From Novosphingobium sp. MD-1 (lineage in GTDB: Bacteria; Pseudomonadota; Alphaproteobacteria; Sphingomonadales; Sphingomonadaceae), in NCBI RefSeq assembly GCF_001014975.1, contig NZ_BBXA01000029.1, forward strand, positions 248,001 to 312,000: a stretch of 64,000 nucleotides of DNA, in the 5' to 3' direction. Below the pieces are notes generated by a model. It worked only from the letters and a program-made list of their open reading frames with translations. It ran no database searches and had not been told where the DNA came from. Position 1 is the first letter of the stretch; each line of letters begins with the position of its first letter. Below are positions 8,901-16,538 of this stretch, in pieces. Both the position numbers and the translations under genes were made by a program.

Positions 8901-10611
8901 GATCCTGTCGTCCACCAACATCAACCGCGAACGGATCTACGTGCAACAGCCGCCGATCTCGGCGATCGGTTATTCCTCGCAGGCGTTCGCGCCGCACTTC
9001 CCGCACACCGTCCGCAAGAACGAGACCAAGCAGTGCACCGACTGCCACCTCAGCCAGCAGGACGATAACAACGCGATCATGGCGCAGCTGCTGCTGCTCG
9101 GCACCAATTACGTGAACTTCGTCGGCATGAACGCCTGGTTCGGGCTGGACGGCGGGTTCGAGGCGGTGCGCGTCACCGAATGGGACGAGCCGCAGGCGGT
9201 GATCGGCAGCTACCTGCACCGCTATGCCTATCCGGATTATTGGAAGCAGCACGTCGAGAAGAACGGCCGCGAGCTGAAGGACTGGACGCGAGGCGGCGTG
9301 ATCGATGGCAAGCTCTCCGAAGAGACCAAGGGACGCGAACAGTTCACCAACGTCACCAAAGGCACCTCGGACGCGGTCCGCTGCCTGCAGATGCGCGGCG
9401 AATACATGTTCGTGGCCGAAGGGAAGGGCGGCTTCCGCGCCTATGATATCGCCTCGGTCAGCAACAAGGGCTTCTCGGAACGGATCACCACCGCGCCGTT
9501 CTCGCCGCTGGGGCATGACACGCATGTGGATACGAAGAACGCCACCTGCATGGCGCTGCCCACCAACCAGGCGATCGCGCCCACGCGCAACACGCCGGAA
9601 CTGCGCCATCTCAACCAGGAGCAGCCGTTCTCGCCGATCTACCATTACGCCTTCGTCACCGATGCCGTGGAAGGGCTGATCGCGGTCAACGTCGATACGC
9701 TGGCCGATGGCGAGTTCCGCAACAACTTCTTCCGCCGCGCGCTGACGTTCAATCCGGACGGCGTCCTGACGGGCGCGCGGCACATCACGCTTGCAGGTGA
9801 CTATGCCTATATCGTCACCGACAAGGCGCTGGTCACCGTCCACCTGCCCAAGCCCTGGTCGCCGGGCAAGCCCTGCGAGGCGAGCGAGGAGAAGGGCGGT
9901 GAGACCTGCCTCGATCCACGCGTCACCTCGGTCGTGCCGCTCAAGGACCCGCGCGCCACGGCGGTGCAGTTCCGCTACCTGTGGGTGACGACGGCCAACG
10001 GCCTTGAGCTGATGGACGTGACCAACCTGGCGCAGCCGGTGCCGGTGCCGCAGGCCACCGTTCCGCTGACCGATGCCCGCCGCGTCTATGTCGCCCGCAC
10101 CTATGCCTATGTCGCGGCCAAAGCGCAGGGACTGGTGATCGTGGACGTGACCGCGCCCACGCGCCCGGCGATCCAGCAATCGTTCACCGCCGACGGGCAG
10201 TTGAACGATGCCGAGGATGTGATCGTCGCTTCCACCAACGCCTCGCTGTTCGCCTATGTCGCGGACGGGCGGAACGGGATGAAGGTGGTGCAGCTTACCT
10301 CACCGTCCAGCCAGCCGAACTTCTACGGCTTCTCGCCCGAACCCCGGCCGGAACTGATCGCGTGGGCGCACACGCCCAGCCCGGCGCTGGCGCTCTCTAA
10401 GGGGCTGGATCGCGATCGCGGCGTGGATGAAACCGGCGGGCAGATCGCTATCTTCGGCCGGCTGGGATCGCGTCCGTTCAACCGTGGTGAGATGGAGGAA
10501 CTGTTCCTCAACGATCGCAGGGAACCGTTCCGGGTCTCGAACGCTGTCGACATGAATCTCTGGGTAGGGGCGACAACTGCACCGCAGCTGATGGCCCGCC
10601 CCGACCGCTAG
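5992..10611 (+). CDS. giant secreted decaheme cytochrome c with C-terminal LVIVD beta-propeller
   Basis: 1539 residues, the start overlapping the barrel gene stop (ATGA). The signal peptide has an Arg-rich n-region and probably cleaves after SALWA (40). Ten CXXCH sites lie at about C80, C102, C180, C363, C537, C725, C752, C880, C891 and C1015. From about residue 1127 to 1440 the protein changes to repeated short strands of the LVIVD type (MFVAEGKGGFRAYDI, then LVIVDVTAPTRP, then YVADGRNGMKVVQL), which form a propeller in secreted proteins. No lipobox is seen. Large spacers between hemes suggest several domains. As the last gene of the block it is the likely terminal or surface electron-transfer protein; substrate or acceptor unknown. 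Fusion of ten hemes to an LVIVD propeller is the most unusual architecture in the window. Confidence 0.85.
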   Translation: MTQPSAFRRPAALFRRLRALPLAWLLAALAVLAVPSALWASGEEVPQKVKYVRAPAAPRGQPGDTAEEQWAFVDQKNAGCVSCHTASDHKTMHASPAVVLSCVDCHGGNNQVVADRSWNRGSMEYVGAMKDAHVLPRFPVAWGWPSSANPKRSYALLAKESPEFIRFVNPSDYRVARDSCGACHMNIIEASERSLMSTGAMLWGGAAYNNGIVPFKNYMFGESFTRQGEPALLKSASKEIGPDGKPMWGTVTPQEKARGALPVLYPLPRWHTIPPADVFRVFEDGGRAINPQFPEIGLPNSTGLIQRLDEPGRPDLKQSNRGPATGLRVAIPVLNIHKTRLNDPFLFQMGTNDQPGDYRSSGCASCHVIYANDREPRHSLNYGKCGRDGQTITTDPTINSLREGQHRAGKYGSYDAAKEEHKTRVRGTVLGGQGGYLPADASDSAASKDLAGDCARAIASAEQLTFSPAAGVAPHGSMDTHAMGQVEAHATAGLDKAGHALPPAAGGHDDGPVAMQDRERGHPLVHAFTRAIPTAQCMNCHMHQPNIFLNTYLGYIMWDYESDADSMWPGPENRAPKPAGMSDADYQRIFKKQFHPNMAEAREILDRNPEAASTHGLWRDVEFLRNVYDLNPQLKNTQFADYHGHGWNFRAILKRDRRGNLLDDEGDMSSYGTDKAHIVNPDDPEKWRKNGANGAMEGKFVEPGPDNPGKAVHMMDIHAQLGMQCADCHFSQDSHGNGMIMGEVANAVEIGCKDCHGTPDAYPTLMTSNLAAPPKGNNLSLLRNADGQRRFEWMKAADGRRVLIQRSIIDPNLSWRVSLVKDSVDARFAGKVDDLGKPIFNPKAARAKLMAKSAAQDGVYKFGTGVPKEQRAHRDDDMACFTCHLSWTTSCAGCHLPIEANWKSTTHKYEEDYTRNYATYNPQVARDDMFQLGKHQRNKTSGSDPVQFDKDGNPVSGKAITAPIRSSSALILSSTNINRERIYVQQPPISAIGYSSQAFAPHFPHTVRKNETKQCTDCHLSQQDDNNAIMAQLLLLGTNYVNFVGMNAWFGLDGGFEAVRVTEWDEPQAVIGSYLHRYAYPDYWKQHVEKNGRELKDWTRGGVIDGKLSEETKGREQFTNVTKGTSDAVRCLQMRGEYMFVAEGKGGFRAYDIASVSNKGFSERITTAPFSPLGHDTHVDTKNATCMALPTNQAIAPTRNTPELRHLNQEQPFSPIYHYAFVTDAVEGLIAVNVDTLADGEFRNNFFRRALTFNPDGVLTGARHITLAGDYAYIVTDKALVTVHLPKPWSPGKPCEASEEKGGETCLDPRVTSVVPLKDPRATAVQFRYLWVTTANGLELMDVTNLAQPVPVPQATVPLTDARRVYVARTYAYVAAKAQGLVIVDVTAPTRPAIQQSFTADGQLNDAEDVIVASTNASLFAYVADGRNGMKVVQLTSPSSQPNFYGFSPEPRPELIAWAHTPSPALALSKGLDRDRGVDETGGQIAIFGRLGSRPFNRGEMEELFLNDRREPFRVSNAVDMNLWVGATTAPQLMARPDR

Positions 10612-10642
10612 TTTGCGCTTCTGACGGTTTGTGGAGAGGAAT

Positions 10643-10674
10643 GGCCGCGCACCGGGGTTTACCCGGGCGCGGCC
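10643..10674. terminator. strong hairpin at the end of the multiheme operon
   Basis: GGCCGCGC (10643-10650) pairs with GCGCGGCC (10667-10674); an inner CCGGG/CCCGG stem closes on loop GTTTA. No T-run follows on either strand, so termination is uncertain. It lies between convergent genes, 31 nt after the cytochrome stop. Confidence 0.45.
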
Positions 10675-10701
10675 CCTTGAGCGTTCAGGCCCCGATCGGT
10701 T

Positions 10702-11082
10702 TCACGATGCTTCCAGCAAGAGGATGTCGATGTCCAGCTCCAGCCGCGGGGCGGGCAGCAGGGTGTGGTCTGCCCGCGCCACGCTGGCGTCGGCCACCAG
10801 ATGGCCGGGGATGTGGAACGGGTGATCGGGCAGCACTGCGATCAGGTGTTCGCCGTCCTCGATCGCCTTGGTTTCGTCGAAGCGCAGCGTGAAGCTGTGG
10901 CGCGCGCCGGAAAAGGTCACGCTGGCCCACGGCGTTTCGCGTTGGCTGATGAGGATGGCGCGTGCGCCCGCCAGGGCGCTGAGGGCGTGCCATAGCCGCT
11001 CGCCGGCGGTGCGGTGGCGGCGCGGCGGGCGAGAGGCGCGCGGCGCGTCCCGAAACAGGGCATGATCAACCAGCATGGGCAT
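10702..11082 (-). CDS. conserved hypothetical protein, 126 residues
   Basis: I do not recognise a named family. The protein has an Arg-rich N-terminal third (RASRPPRRHR), then a sequence with beta-like segments (AILISQRETPWASVTFSG, HSFTLRFDETKAI, EHLIAVLPDHPFHIPGHLVAD). It ends in an acidic-hydrophobic tail (LDIDILLLEAS). It has no membrane segment or metal motif. The ATG at 11082 overlaps the end of the small gene upstream by 17 nt (a second ATG at 11076 would overlap by 11), so the two are probably co-translated and controlled from the promoter region at 11270-11364. Confidence 0.6.
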   Translation of the reverse strand: MPMLVDHALFRDAPRASRPPRRHRTAGERLWHALSALAGARAILISQRETPWASVTFSGARHSFTLRFDETKAIEDGEHLIAVLPDHPFHIPGHLVADASVARADHTLLPAPRLELDIDILLLEAS

Positions 11083-11269
11083 CGCTCGCGAAGGTCTCCG
11101 GCTTGTAGGTGTTCATGAAATGTTCTACTCGGGAGATCATTTCGGGGCGGGGCTCGCGTCCGTTGCGCATGTCCATGACCAGGCGCGGGTCGTGCGCGGC
11201 CATGCGGCCGAACCGAGTCACCGGCATCCCGGTGCGCAGCAGGAATTTTTCGATCTTGCGGATGAGCAC
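11066..11269 (-). CDS. small conserved hypothetical protein, 67 residues
   Basis: The frame is open further upstream, but the GTG at 11269 is preferred: GGGAGA lies 8-13 nt before it and the conserved-looking part begins there (VLIRKIEKFLLRTGMPVTRFG). The sequence looks like a compact helical protein with a helix-turn-helix flavour (TGMPVTRFGRMAAHDPRLV, then NGREPRPEMISRVEHFM), similar to short DNA-binding proteins of the Cro/YdaS type. It is transcribed divergently from the S24-type regulator at 11365 and shares its intergenic operator array, so the pair may form a regulatory switch. Function is inferred from context only. Confidence 0.6.
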   Translation of the reverse strand: MLIRKIEKFLLRTGMPVTRFGRMAAHDPRLVMDMRNGREPRPEMISRVEHFMNTYKPETFASDAHAG

Positions 11270-11296
11270 GGTGCAATCTCCCTCGCGAATCCATTT

Positions 11297-11347
11297 AGGA
11301 TTTTTCTTATGTTGACGGACAAATCCTACAAGTCTAGGAAAAATCCT
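11297..11347. promoter_or_regulatory. three-site candidate operator array with a candidate promoter for the S24-type regulator
   Basis: Three copies of GAMAAATCCT are visible: GAAAAATCCT on the minus strand (11297-11306), GACAAATCCT (11318-11327) and GAAAAATCCT (11338-11347) on the plus strand. Their centres are 21 and 20 nt apart, about two helical turns. TTGACG at 11312-11317 and TAGGAA at 11335-11340, 17 nt apart, could be the -35 and -10 of the gene at 11365, so a protein bound here would block it. The natural candidate is the regulator itself. Confidence 0.6.
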
Positions 11348-11364
11348 TCGACAGTGGTGGGTGC

Positions 11365-12042
11365 ATGACCGGAACCGATCTTCAGGCCCGTGCACGGGTG
11401 CGTCTGCTGGAGCTTGCCGGCGGGCGCGGCGTTAGCCTTTCGGCGCTCTCGGGCCTGCTGGGGCGCAATCCGGCCTATCTCCAGCAGTTCGTGCGCAAGG
11501 GCAGTCCGCGCAAGCTGGAGGAGGACGACCGCCGCGTTCTCGCCAATTTCTTCGGCGTGTCGGAAAGCGAGCTCGGCGCGCCGGCCCATGCGGCTTCGGG
11601 AAGCGCGGTCGCGGTGGGCGGCGTCGCCCGCGCGCTGGCCGATTGGGCGGATATTCCGCGCCTGCCGCTGGGGGCCTCGGCCGGTCCCGGAGCGCTGGCG
11701 CGGGACGAAGCGCCATCGGGCCAACTGCGCTTCTCGGCCCGTTGGCTCAAGGCCCAGGGGCTCGATCCCGTCGCGCTGTCGGTGATCGCGGTGGAAGGCG
11801 ATTCGATGGAGCCGACCTTGCGCGACGGGGACGAGATTCTCGTCGATCGCACGCCGCGCGCGTTGCGTGCCGGTATCCACGTCATCCGCCTTGACGACAT
11901 GTTGCTGGTCAAGCGCCTCGAACCCGGCCCGGCCGGCACGATGCGTGTGATCAGCGACAACCCGGCCTATCCGGCCAGCGAACGCGCGATGGGTGAGGTC
12001 GACGTGGTTGGACGCGTGGTGTGGAAGGGCGGGCGCCTGTAG
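11365..12042 (+). CDS. LexA/CI-like transcriptional regulator with S24 peptidase domain
   Basis: 225 residues. Residues 1-70 hold a helix-turn-helix (GVSLSALSGLLGRNPAYLQQFV) and a Cro-like helix (ANFFGVSESELG). An Ala-rich linker follows. Residues 130-225 are an S24 domain with the catalytic Ser in VEGDSMEPTL and the Lys in LLVKRL, the dyad used by LexA, UmuD and phage CI for self-cleavage or ligand-controlled dimerisation. I did not see an unambiguous Ala-Gly cleavage site, so non-cleaved C2-like regulation is possible. The ATG follows a candidate promoter embedded in a three-copy operator array, suggesting autoregulation. It is divergent from two small genes on the minus strand. Confidence 0.8.
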   Translation: MTGTDLQARARVRLLELAGGRGVSLSALSGLLGRNPAYLQQFVRKGSPRKLEEDDRRVLANFFGVSESELGAPAHAASGSAVAVGGVARALADWADIPRLPLGASAGPGALARDEAPSGQLRFSARWLKAQGLDPVALSVIAVEGDSMEPTLRDGDEILVDRTPRALRAGIHVIRLDDMLLVKRLEPGPAGTMRVISDNPAYPASERAMGEVDVVGRVVWKGGRL

Positions 12043-12112
12043 CGCGCCGATTATGGCACGGTGGATGGCTCGTCCCTTGCCAAGCGCCACGCGACCCGCC
12101 ATTTCCCCTTGC

Positions 12113-12781
12113 ATGACCGAAACCGCCGTGCAGCCGCCGATGAAGGTGGCCATCATCCCCGTTACCCCGCTGGAACAGAACTGCACGCTGGTGTGGTGTA
12201 CCCGCACCATGAAGGCCGCGTTCATCGATGCCGGCGGTGATCCCGAGCGGTTGAAGGCAGCGATCGCCAAGGCGGGCGTCACCATCGAGAAATTGCTCGT
12301 CACCCATGGCCATATCGATCACTGCGGCGTGACCGGCATTCTCGCAAAAGACCTGGGCGTGCCGATCGAGGGGCCGCACGAGGCGGACCGCTTCTGGATT
12401 TCGCGCCTGGACGAGGACGGCAAGCGCTGGGGCATCCCCGGAGAGCCGTTCGAGCCGGACCGCTGGTTGAAGGATGGCGAAAAGGTCACGATCGGCGAAC
12501 TGGAGCTCGACGTGATCCACTGCCCCGGCCACACGCCCGGCCACGTCGTGTTCTACCACGCGCCCTCACGGTTCGCGATCGTGGGCGACGTGCTGTTCCA
12601 GGGCTCGATCGGCCGCACCGATTTCCCGATGGGCAACCATCAGGATCTGATCGATTCGATCACGCAGAAGCTGTGGCCGCTCGGCTCCGACGTCACGTTC
12701 GTGCCCGGTCACGGGCCGACCAGCACGTTCGGGCTCGAGCGCCAGACCAATTCCTATGTCAGCGATTACGTGCTGGGATAA
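12113..12781 (+). CDS. MBL-fold metallo-hydrolase (glyoxalase II-like)
   Basis: 222 residues. The metal signature THGHIDHCG near residue 62 and later HCPGHTPGH, then a GDVLF motif and a final PGHGP histidine, make a complete binuclear zinc site of the glyoxalase II/GloB-like branch of the metallo-beta-lactamase superfamily. Such enzymes hydrolyse thioesters such as S-lactoylglutathione, but the short C-terminus lacks the glutathione-binding domain of true GloB, so the substrate is open. The start at 12113 (MTETAVQ) is a judgement; an ATG at 12140 (MKVAIIP) is as good, and neither has a strong ribosome binding site. Confidence 0.85.
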   Translation: MTETAVQPPMKVAIIPVTPLEQNCTLVWCTRTMKAAFIDAGGDPERLKAAIAKAGVTIEKLLVTHGHIDHCGVTGILAKDLGVPIEGPHEADRFWISRLDEDGKRWGIPGEPFEPDRWLKDGEKVTIGELELDVIHCPGHTPGHVVFYHAPSRFAIVGDVLFQGSIGRTDFPMGNHQDLIDSITQKLWPLGSDVTFVPGHGPTSTFGLERQTNSYVSDYVLG

Positions 12782-12786
12782 GCAAT

Positions 12787-12817
12787 GGGCCGGCCGGGCT
12801 ATGCGCGCGGCCGGCCC
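12787..12817. terminator. hairpin between convergent MBL hydrolase and MAPEG genes
   Basis: GGGCCGGCCG (12787-12796) pairs perfectly with CGGCCGGCCC (12808-12817), loop of 11 nt. There is no T-run, so it is a probable rather than certain shared terminator. Confidence 0.45.
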
Positions 12818-12825
12818 GTAATCGG

Positions 12826-13215
12826 TCAGGCGTCCAGCACGATCGAAACGGCCCAGACGGCAAGGCACAATTGCGTCAGCATCGTGGTCAGCGTGCCCAC
12901 GCCGCGCAGGAAGCCCAGCGGGCCGCCGTCCATGCCGATGCCGTGCGCCACGCGGCCCAGGATGAAGATCGCGGCGGCGCCCAGCAGGAAGGGGTTGCCG
13001 GCGCGTGCCAGTTCGATCCCGCCCACCATCACCAGCACCACCGGTGCGTTTTCAATGAAGTTCAGTTGTGCGCGCATCCGGCGGATCAACGCTTCGTTGC
13101 CACCGTCGCCCACGCTGATGCCGGTGGCGCGGCGCACCATGCCGACCCGAATGGTAAGCCAGATATTCAGCAGCGCGGCGGCAGCGGCCGTGCTCAATGT
13201 GACAGGCAGGATCAT
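12826..13215 (-). CDS. MAPEG family membrane protein
   Basis: 129 residues from an ATG at 13215 with GAGAGG immediately upstream. Four hydrophobic segments are visible (near 3-22, 54-70, 74-92 and 105-127). The MAPEG hallmark region, an Arg-rich loop followed by NFIENAP (residues 48-58), is intact. MAPEG proteins are small trimeric inner-membrane proteins, some with glutathione-transferase or peroxidase activity; bacterial members are poorly characterised. It is convergent with the MBL hydrolase and divergent from rpmF. Confidence 0.85.
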   Translation of the reverse strand: MILPVTLSTAAAAALLNIWLTIRVGMVRRATGISVGDGGNEALIRRMRAQLNFIENAPVVLVMVGGIELARAGNPFLLGAAAIFILGRVAHGIGMDGGPLGFLRGVGTLTTMLTQLCLAVWAVSIVLDA

Positions 13216-13429
13216 CCTCTCGTCCACTCCCCTTGTTGTCCGCACGATTGCTAGCCCTGTTGCGCTTGCAAAGCACGAGAAATTCCGTATAGGCGCGCCT
13301 TCGCCCGCGATAGGGGCGACTCCCGACTTGCCGTTCCGCCGCATACGCGCGCAGGGGTTGTGCGGAAGGCTTGTTTTCCCTATCGCGCCCGTAACAAACA
13401 GTTTCGCAAGATCAGGAACAGGTGCCGAA

Positions 13430-13609
13430 ATGGCCGTCCCCAAAAGAAAGACCTCGCCGTCCCGTCGCGGCATGCGCCGCAGCCACGATGCGCTGAAGGC
13501 GGAAGCATTCCACGAATGCTCGAACTGTGGTGAACTGAAGCGTCCGCACATGCTGTGCAACGCCTGCGGTCACTACAACGGCCGCGAAGTCATCGCCGTC
13601 GGGCTCTGA
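13430..13609 (+). CDS. rpmF: 50S ribosomal protein L32
   Basis: 59 residues, [20 protein letters not shown] at the start and a four-cysteine zinc ribbon (CSNCG...CNACG) at the C-terminal half: the full-length cysteine-containing form of L32, a component of the large ribosomal subunit. It precedes plsX by 27 nt, the order found in many bacteria, where ribosome and phospholipid synthesis genes are co-transcribed. The cysteines show the zinc-dependent type, which can be subject to Zur control in organisms with a second copy; no such copy is seen here. Confidence 0.97.
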   Translation: MAVPKRKTSPSRRGMRRSHDALKAEAFHECSNCGELKRPHMLCNACGHYNGREVIAVGL

Positions 13610-13636
13610 TCCCATCAATTGGGGGGTATTCGCACA

Positions 13637-14719
13637 ATGAGCCTGCCGCGTATCGCTGTTGATGCGATGGGCGGCGATGAGGGCGTGCGCGTGATGGTCG
13701 AAGGCGCGGCGCTGGCCCGTCGTCGCCATGATCGCTTCAAGTTCCTGCTGGTCGGGGACGAAGAACGCATCAAGCAGGCTCTCGAAAACCACCCTAATCT
13801 GCGCGCGGCGACGGAAATCCTCCATGCGCCCGATGTCGTCTCGGGCGATGAGAAGCCGACTCAGGCACTCCGCCGCGCGAAGACGACGTCGATGGGGCTC
13901 GCCATCGACGCCGTGAAGCGCGGCGATGCCGGCGCCGCCGTCAGCGCGGGCAACACCGGCGCGCTTATGGCGATGGCCAAGCTTTCGCTGCGCACGATGC
14001 CGGGAATCGACCGGCCCGCGCTTGCGGCGCTGCTGCCCACGATGGGCGAGCACGATCTCGTCATGCTCGATCTTGGCGCGAACACCGAATGTGACGCGCG
14101 CAATCTCGTCCAGTTCGCGATCATGGGCGCGGCCTATTCGCGCATCGTCACCGGCCTGCCGGCGCCGCGCGTGCGCCTGCTCAATATCGGCACGGAAGAG
14201 ACCAAGGGCACAGAGGAACTCCAGGCCGCCGCGCAGCAGCTCAAGGACGCCAACGCCAGCCTCGCGATGTCGTTCGATGGCTATACCGAGGCGGACAAGC
14301 TTTCGCGCGGGGACGTGGATGTGGTCGTGACCGACGGCTTCTCGGGCAACATCGCGCTCAAGGCGGTGGAAGGCGCGGCCCGCTTCGTGGCGGACCTGCT
14401 CAAGCGCAGCTTTGCCAGCTCGCTGCGGTCCAAGGTGGGCTTCCTGATCTCCCGCCCGGCGACCGAACTGCTCAAGCATCATCTTGACCCGAACAACCAC
14501 AACGGGGCCGTGTTCCTGGGCCTCAACGGGATTGTCGTGAAAAGCCACGGCGGCGCTTCGGCGCTGGGCGTGGCCAATGCCGTGGCGGTCACCGCTCGGT
14601 TGCTGGAGGAAAATCTGACCGAGCGTATCGCGGCCGACCTTGCCAGCGTCGGTGCTGAGACCATCCGTTCCTCCAGCCGCCGCAAGACCGCCGCCGCGCA
14701 AGACGAGACGGCGGCGTGA
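13637..14719 (+). CDS. plsX: phosphate acyltransferase PlsX
   Basis: 360 residues. The start [16 protein letters not shown] is typical; GGGGGG lies upstream of the ATG. Family motifs follow: [10 protein letters not shown] near residue 99-108, [23 protein letters not shown] and [13 protein letters not shown]. PlsX makes acyl-phosphate from acyl-ACP, the first step of the PlsX/Y/C route to phosphatidic acid, and sits at the cytoplasmic face of the membrane. The C-terminal 20 residues are a polar extension ([11 protein letters not shown]). The stop codon shares bases with the fabH start, so the two are probably translationally coupled. Confidence 0.97.
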   Translation: MSLPRIAVDAMGGDEGVRVMVEGAALARRRHDRFKFLLVGDEERIKQALENHPNLRAATEILHAPDVVSGDEKPTQALRRAKTTSMGLAIDAVKRGDAGAAVSAGNTGALMAMAKLSLRTMPGIDRPALAALLPTMGEHDLVMLDLGANTECDARNLVQFAIMGAAYSRIVTGLPAPRVRLLNIGTEETKGTEELQAAAQQLKDANASLAMSFDGYTEADKLSRGDVDVVVTDGFSGNIALKAVEGAARFVADLLKRSFASSLRSKVGFLISRPATELLKHHLDPNNHNGAVFLGLNGIVVKSHGGASALGVANAVAVTARLLEENLTERIAADLASVGAETIRSSSRRKTAAAQDETAA

Positions 14720-15693
14720 TGATTCGATCGGTGATTACGGGCAGCGGTTCGGCGCTGCCGCAACGGTCGGTCTCCAACGCCGAACTGGCAAAGATGGTTG
14801 ATACGACCGACGAATGGATCGTCGAGCGCACGGGCATCCGCAACCGCTACATCGCCGGGGAAGGCGAAACCACATCGAGCTTGGCCACCGATGCCGCCCG
14901 TCGGGCGCTGGAAGCGGCCGGCGTCGATGCCTCGCGCGTCGACCTGATCGTGCTCGCCACCGCAACGCCGGACCAGACGTTTCCCGCCACGGCCACGATC
15001 GTCCAGCACAACCTGGGCTGCAACGGCGGCATCGCGTTCGACGTGGCGGCGGTCTGTTCCGGCTTTCTCTACGCGATGGCCACGGCGGACAGCATGATCC
15101 GCACGGGGATGGCTAAGTGCGCGCTGGTGATCGGCGCCGAAACCTTCACGCGCATCCTTGACTGGGAAGACCGCACCACCTGCGTCCTGTTCGGCGATGG
15201 CGCCGGCGCGCTGGTGCTGGAAGCGCGCACGGTGGCCGATGATGACCGGCAGGCGCCCGGGATCATTGCCTCGCGGCTTCATGCCGATGGCCAGCACAAC
15301 CAGTTGCTTTATGTGGATGGCGGCCCGTCGACCACCGGCACGGTCGGCAAGGTGCGGATGAAGGGGCGCGAGGTGTTCCGCCATGCCGTCGTCAATCTTG
15401 CTTCGGTGCTGGAAGAGGTGCTGGCGGCATCGGGTTACGCGCCGTCCGACATCGACTGGGTGGTGCCGCATCAGGCGAATTTCCGCATTCTCGACGCGAC
15501 CGCGCGCAAGCTGGGGCTGCCGGCGGAAAAGGTCGTGGTCACGGTGGATCGCCATGCCAACACCAGCGCCGCCTCGGTGCCGCTCGCCTATGACACGGCG
15601 GCGCGCGATGGAAGGATCAAGCCTGGCGACCTTGTGATGCTGGAGGCGATGGGCGGCGGTTTCACCTGGGGTGCCTGCCTCGCGCGCGTCTGA
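14719..15693 (+). CDS. fabH: 3-oxoacyl-ACP synthase III
   Basis: 324 residues; the ATG at 14719 overlaps the plsX stop (a GTG at 14716 adds one residue). The catalytic triad is complete: Cys113 in AAVCSGF, His in PHQANFRI, Asn in RHANTSAAS. The GGGFTWG motif near the end is also present. FabH condenses acetyl-CoA (or branched acyl-CoA) with malonyl-ACP to start fatty-acid synthesis. The position after plsX is the standard one, and the ihfA gene follows 108 nt later with its own leader region. Confidence 0.97.
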   Translation: MIRSVITGSGSALPQRSVSNAELAKMVDTTDEWIVERTGIRNRYIAGEGETTSSLATDAARRALEAAGVDASRVDLIVLATATPDQTFPATATIVQHNLGCNGGIAFDVAAVCSGFLYAMATADSMIRTGMAKCALVIGAETFTRILDWEDRTTCVLFGDGAGALVLEARTVADDDRQAPGIIASRLHADGQHNQLLYVDGGPSTTGTVGKVRMKGREVFRHAVVNLASVLEEVLAASGYAPSDIDWVVPHQANFRILDATARKLGLPAEKVVVTVDRHANTSAASVPLAYDTAARDGRIKPGDLVMLEAMGGGFTWGACLARV

Positions 15694-15733
15694 TCGCGGA
15701 GATTTCATCCGAATTCCCTTCAACCCCAAGGCA

Positions 15734-15786
15734 TTGCATTGCCATGCAGACGTTTTGCATTATGGTGTGACGGAGGGGTTTGCATT
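15734..15786 (+). repeat. three TTGCATT direct repeats upstream of ihfA
   Basis: TTGCATT occurs at 15734-15740, 15755-15761 and 15780-15786, spaced 21 and 25 nt, all on the plus strand and ending 15 nt before the ihfA start. A repeated regulator site is possible; nothing else in the region explains it. Confidence 0.35.
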
Positions 15787-15801
15787 GGGGGAACCAAACG
15801 G

Positions 15802-16101
15802 ATGCGATCGATAGGCACTTTGACCCGGGCTGATCTGGCGGAAAGCATCAACCGGCGCGTCGGATTGTCGCGCGCGGATTCGCTGGATATGGTGGAATCG
15901 ATCCTGACGCACATGAGCGACGCGCTGGCCACGGGCGAGAACGTCAAGATTTCAGGCTTCGGCACTTTCCTGTTGCGCGACAAGACCGAACGGATCGGGC
16001 GCAATCCCAAGACCGGTATCGAAGTGCCGATCACGCCGCGCCGGGTGCTGACCTTCCGTGCCAGCCAGATGCTCAAGGATCGCATCTGCGCCGGTGGATG
16101 A
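15802..16101 (+). CDS. ihfA: integration host factor subunit alpha
   Basis: 99 residues, the usual length. [22 protein letters not shown] is the IHF-alpha N-terminus. The region [26 protein letters not shown] includes the proline-tipped arm that intercalates in the minor groove ([19 protein letters not shown]). IHF bends DNA and assists sigma-54 activation, recombination and replication; the beta partner is not in this window. The ATG at 15802 is preferred over an upstream in-frame ATG because the upstream 21 residues do not match the family. The gene overlaps the following merR-like gene by 4 nt. Confidence 0.95.
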   Translation: MRSIGTLTRADLAESINRRVGLSRADSLDMVESILTHMSDALATGENVKISGFGTFLLRDKTERIGRNPKTGIEVPITPRRVLTFRASQMLKDRICAGG

Positions 16102-16538
16102 GCGGCCGGGGCGTCTCTGTTTTCCAGGACGGCAAGGATCCTGGCGCGCTCCGCACCATCGGTGAGGTGGCCAGGGGGCTGGGCATACGGCCCCATGTTC
16201 TGCGGTACTGGGAAGAACAGTTTCCCATGCTGCGCCCGCTGACGCGGGCTGGTGGGCGGCGATATTACCGCGCGGAGGATGTGGCGCTCGTTTCCGAGAT
16301 CGACCGTTTGCTGCACCGCGAAGGCTATACCATCCGCGGGGCGCGGCAGGCGCTCGGGGGCAAGGCGCGTGGAGCGCGGCCTGTCGCGGTTCCATTCGTG
16401 TCCGATCCGGCGCCGGCCAGCAGCGATGAGCTTGCGCGGGCAGAGGATGTCCTTTCGGCTCTGCGCGTGCTGTACGGCCGTCTGGAAGCGGTGCGCGATG
16501 GGCTTGCCGGCGCGCTCGCGGAAGCCGAAGCCGTTTAG
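16098..16538 (+). CDS. MerR family transcriptional regulator
   Basis: 146 residues, the start overlapping the ihfA stop (ATGA). The N-terminal winged helix is clear: [24 protein letters not shown], then [37 protein letters not shown]. The C-terminal part is a short helix pair ([22 protein letters not shown]) without the cysteine metal-binding loop of MerR/CueR. The ihfA-merR pairing is conserved in alphaproteobacteria. Ligand unknown. The 3' end overlaps the convergent sixA gene by 4 nt. Confidence 0.93.
   Translation: MSGRGVSVFQDGKDPGALRTIGEVARGLGIRPHVLRYWEEQFPMLRPLTRAGGRRYYRAEDVALVSEIDRLLHREGYTIRGARQALGGKARGARPVAVPFVSDPAPASSDELARAEDVLSALRVLYGRLEAVRDGLAGALAEAEAV

Noticed and set aside
11365-12042. 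S24-type regulator as the mark of a prophage
   Set aside because: No integrase, structural or lysis genes nearby; flanking genes are chromosomal housekeeping genes.
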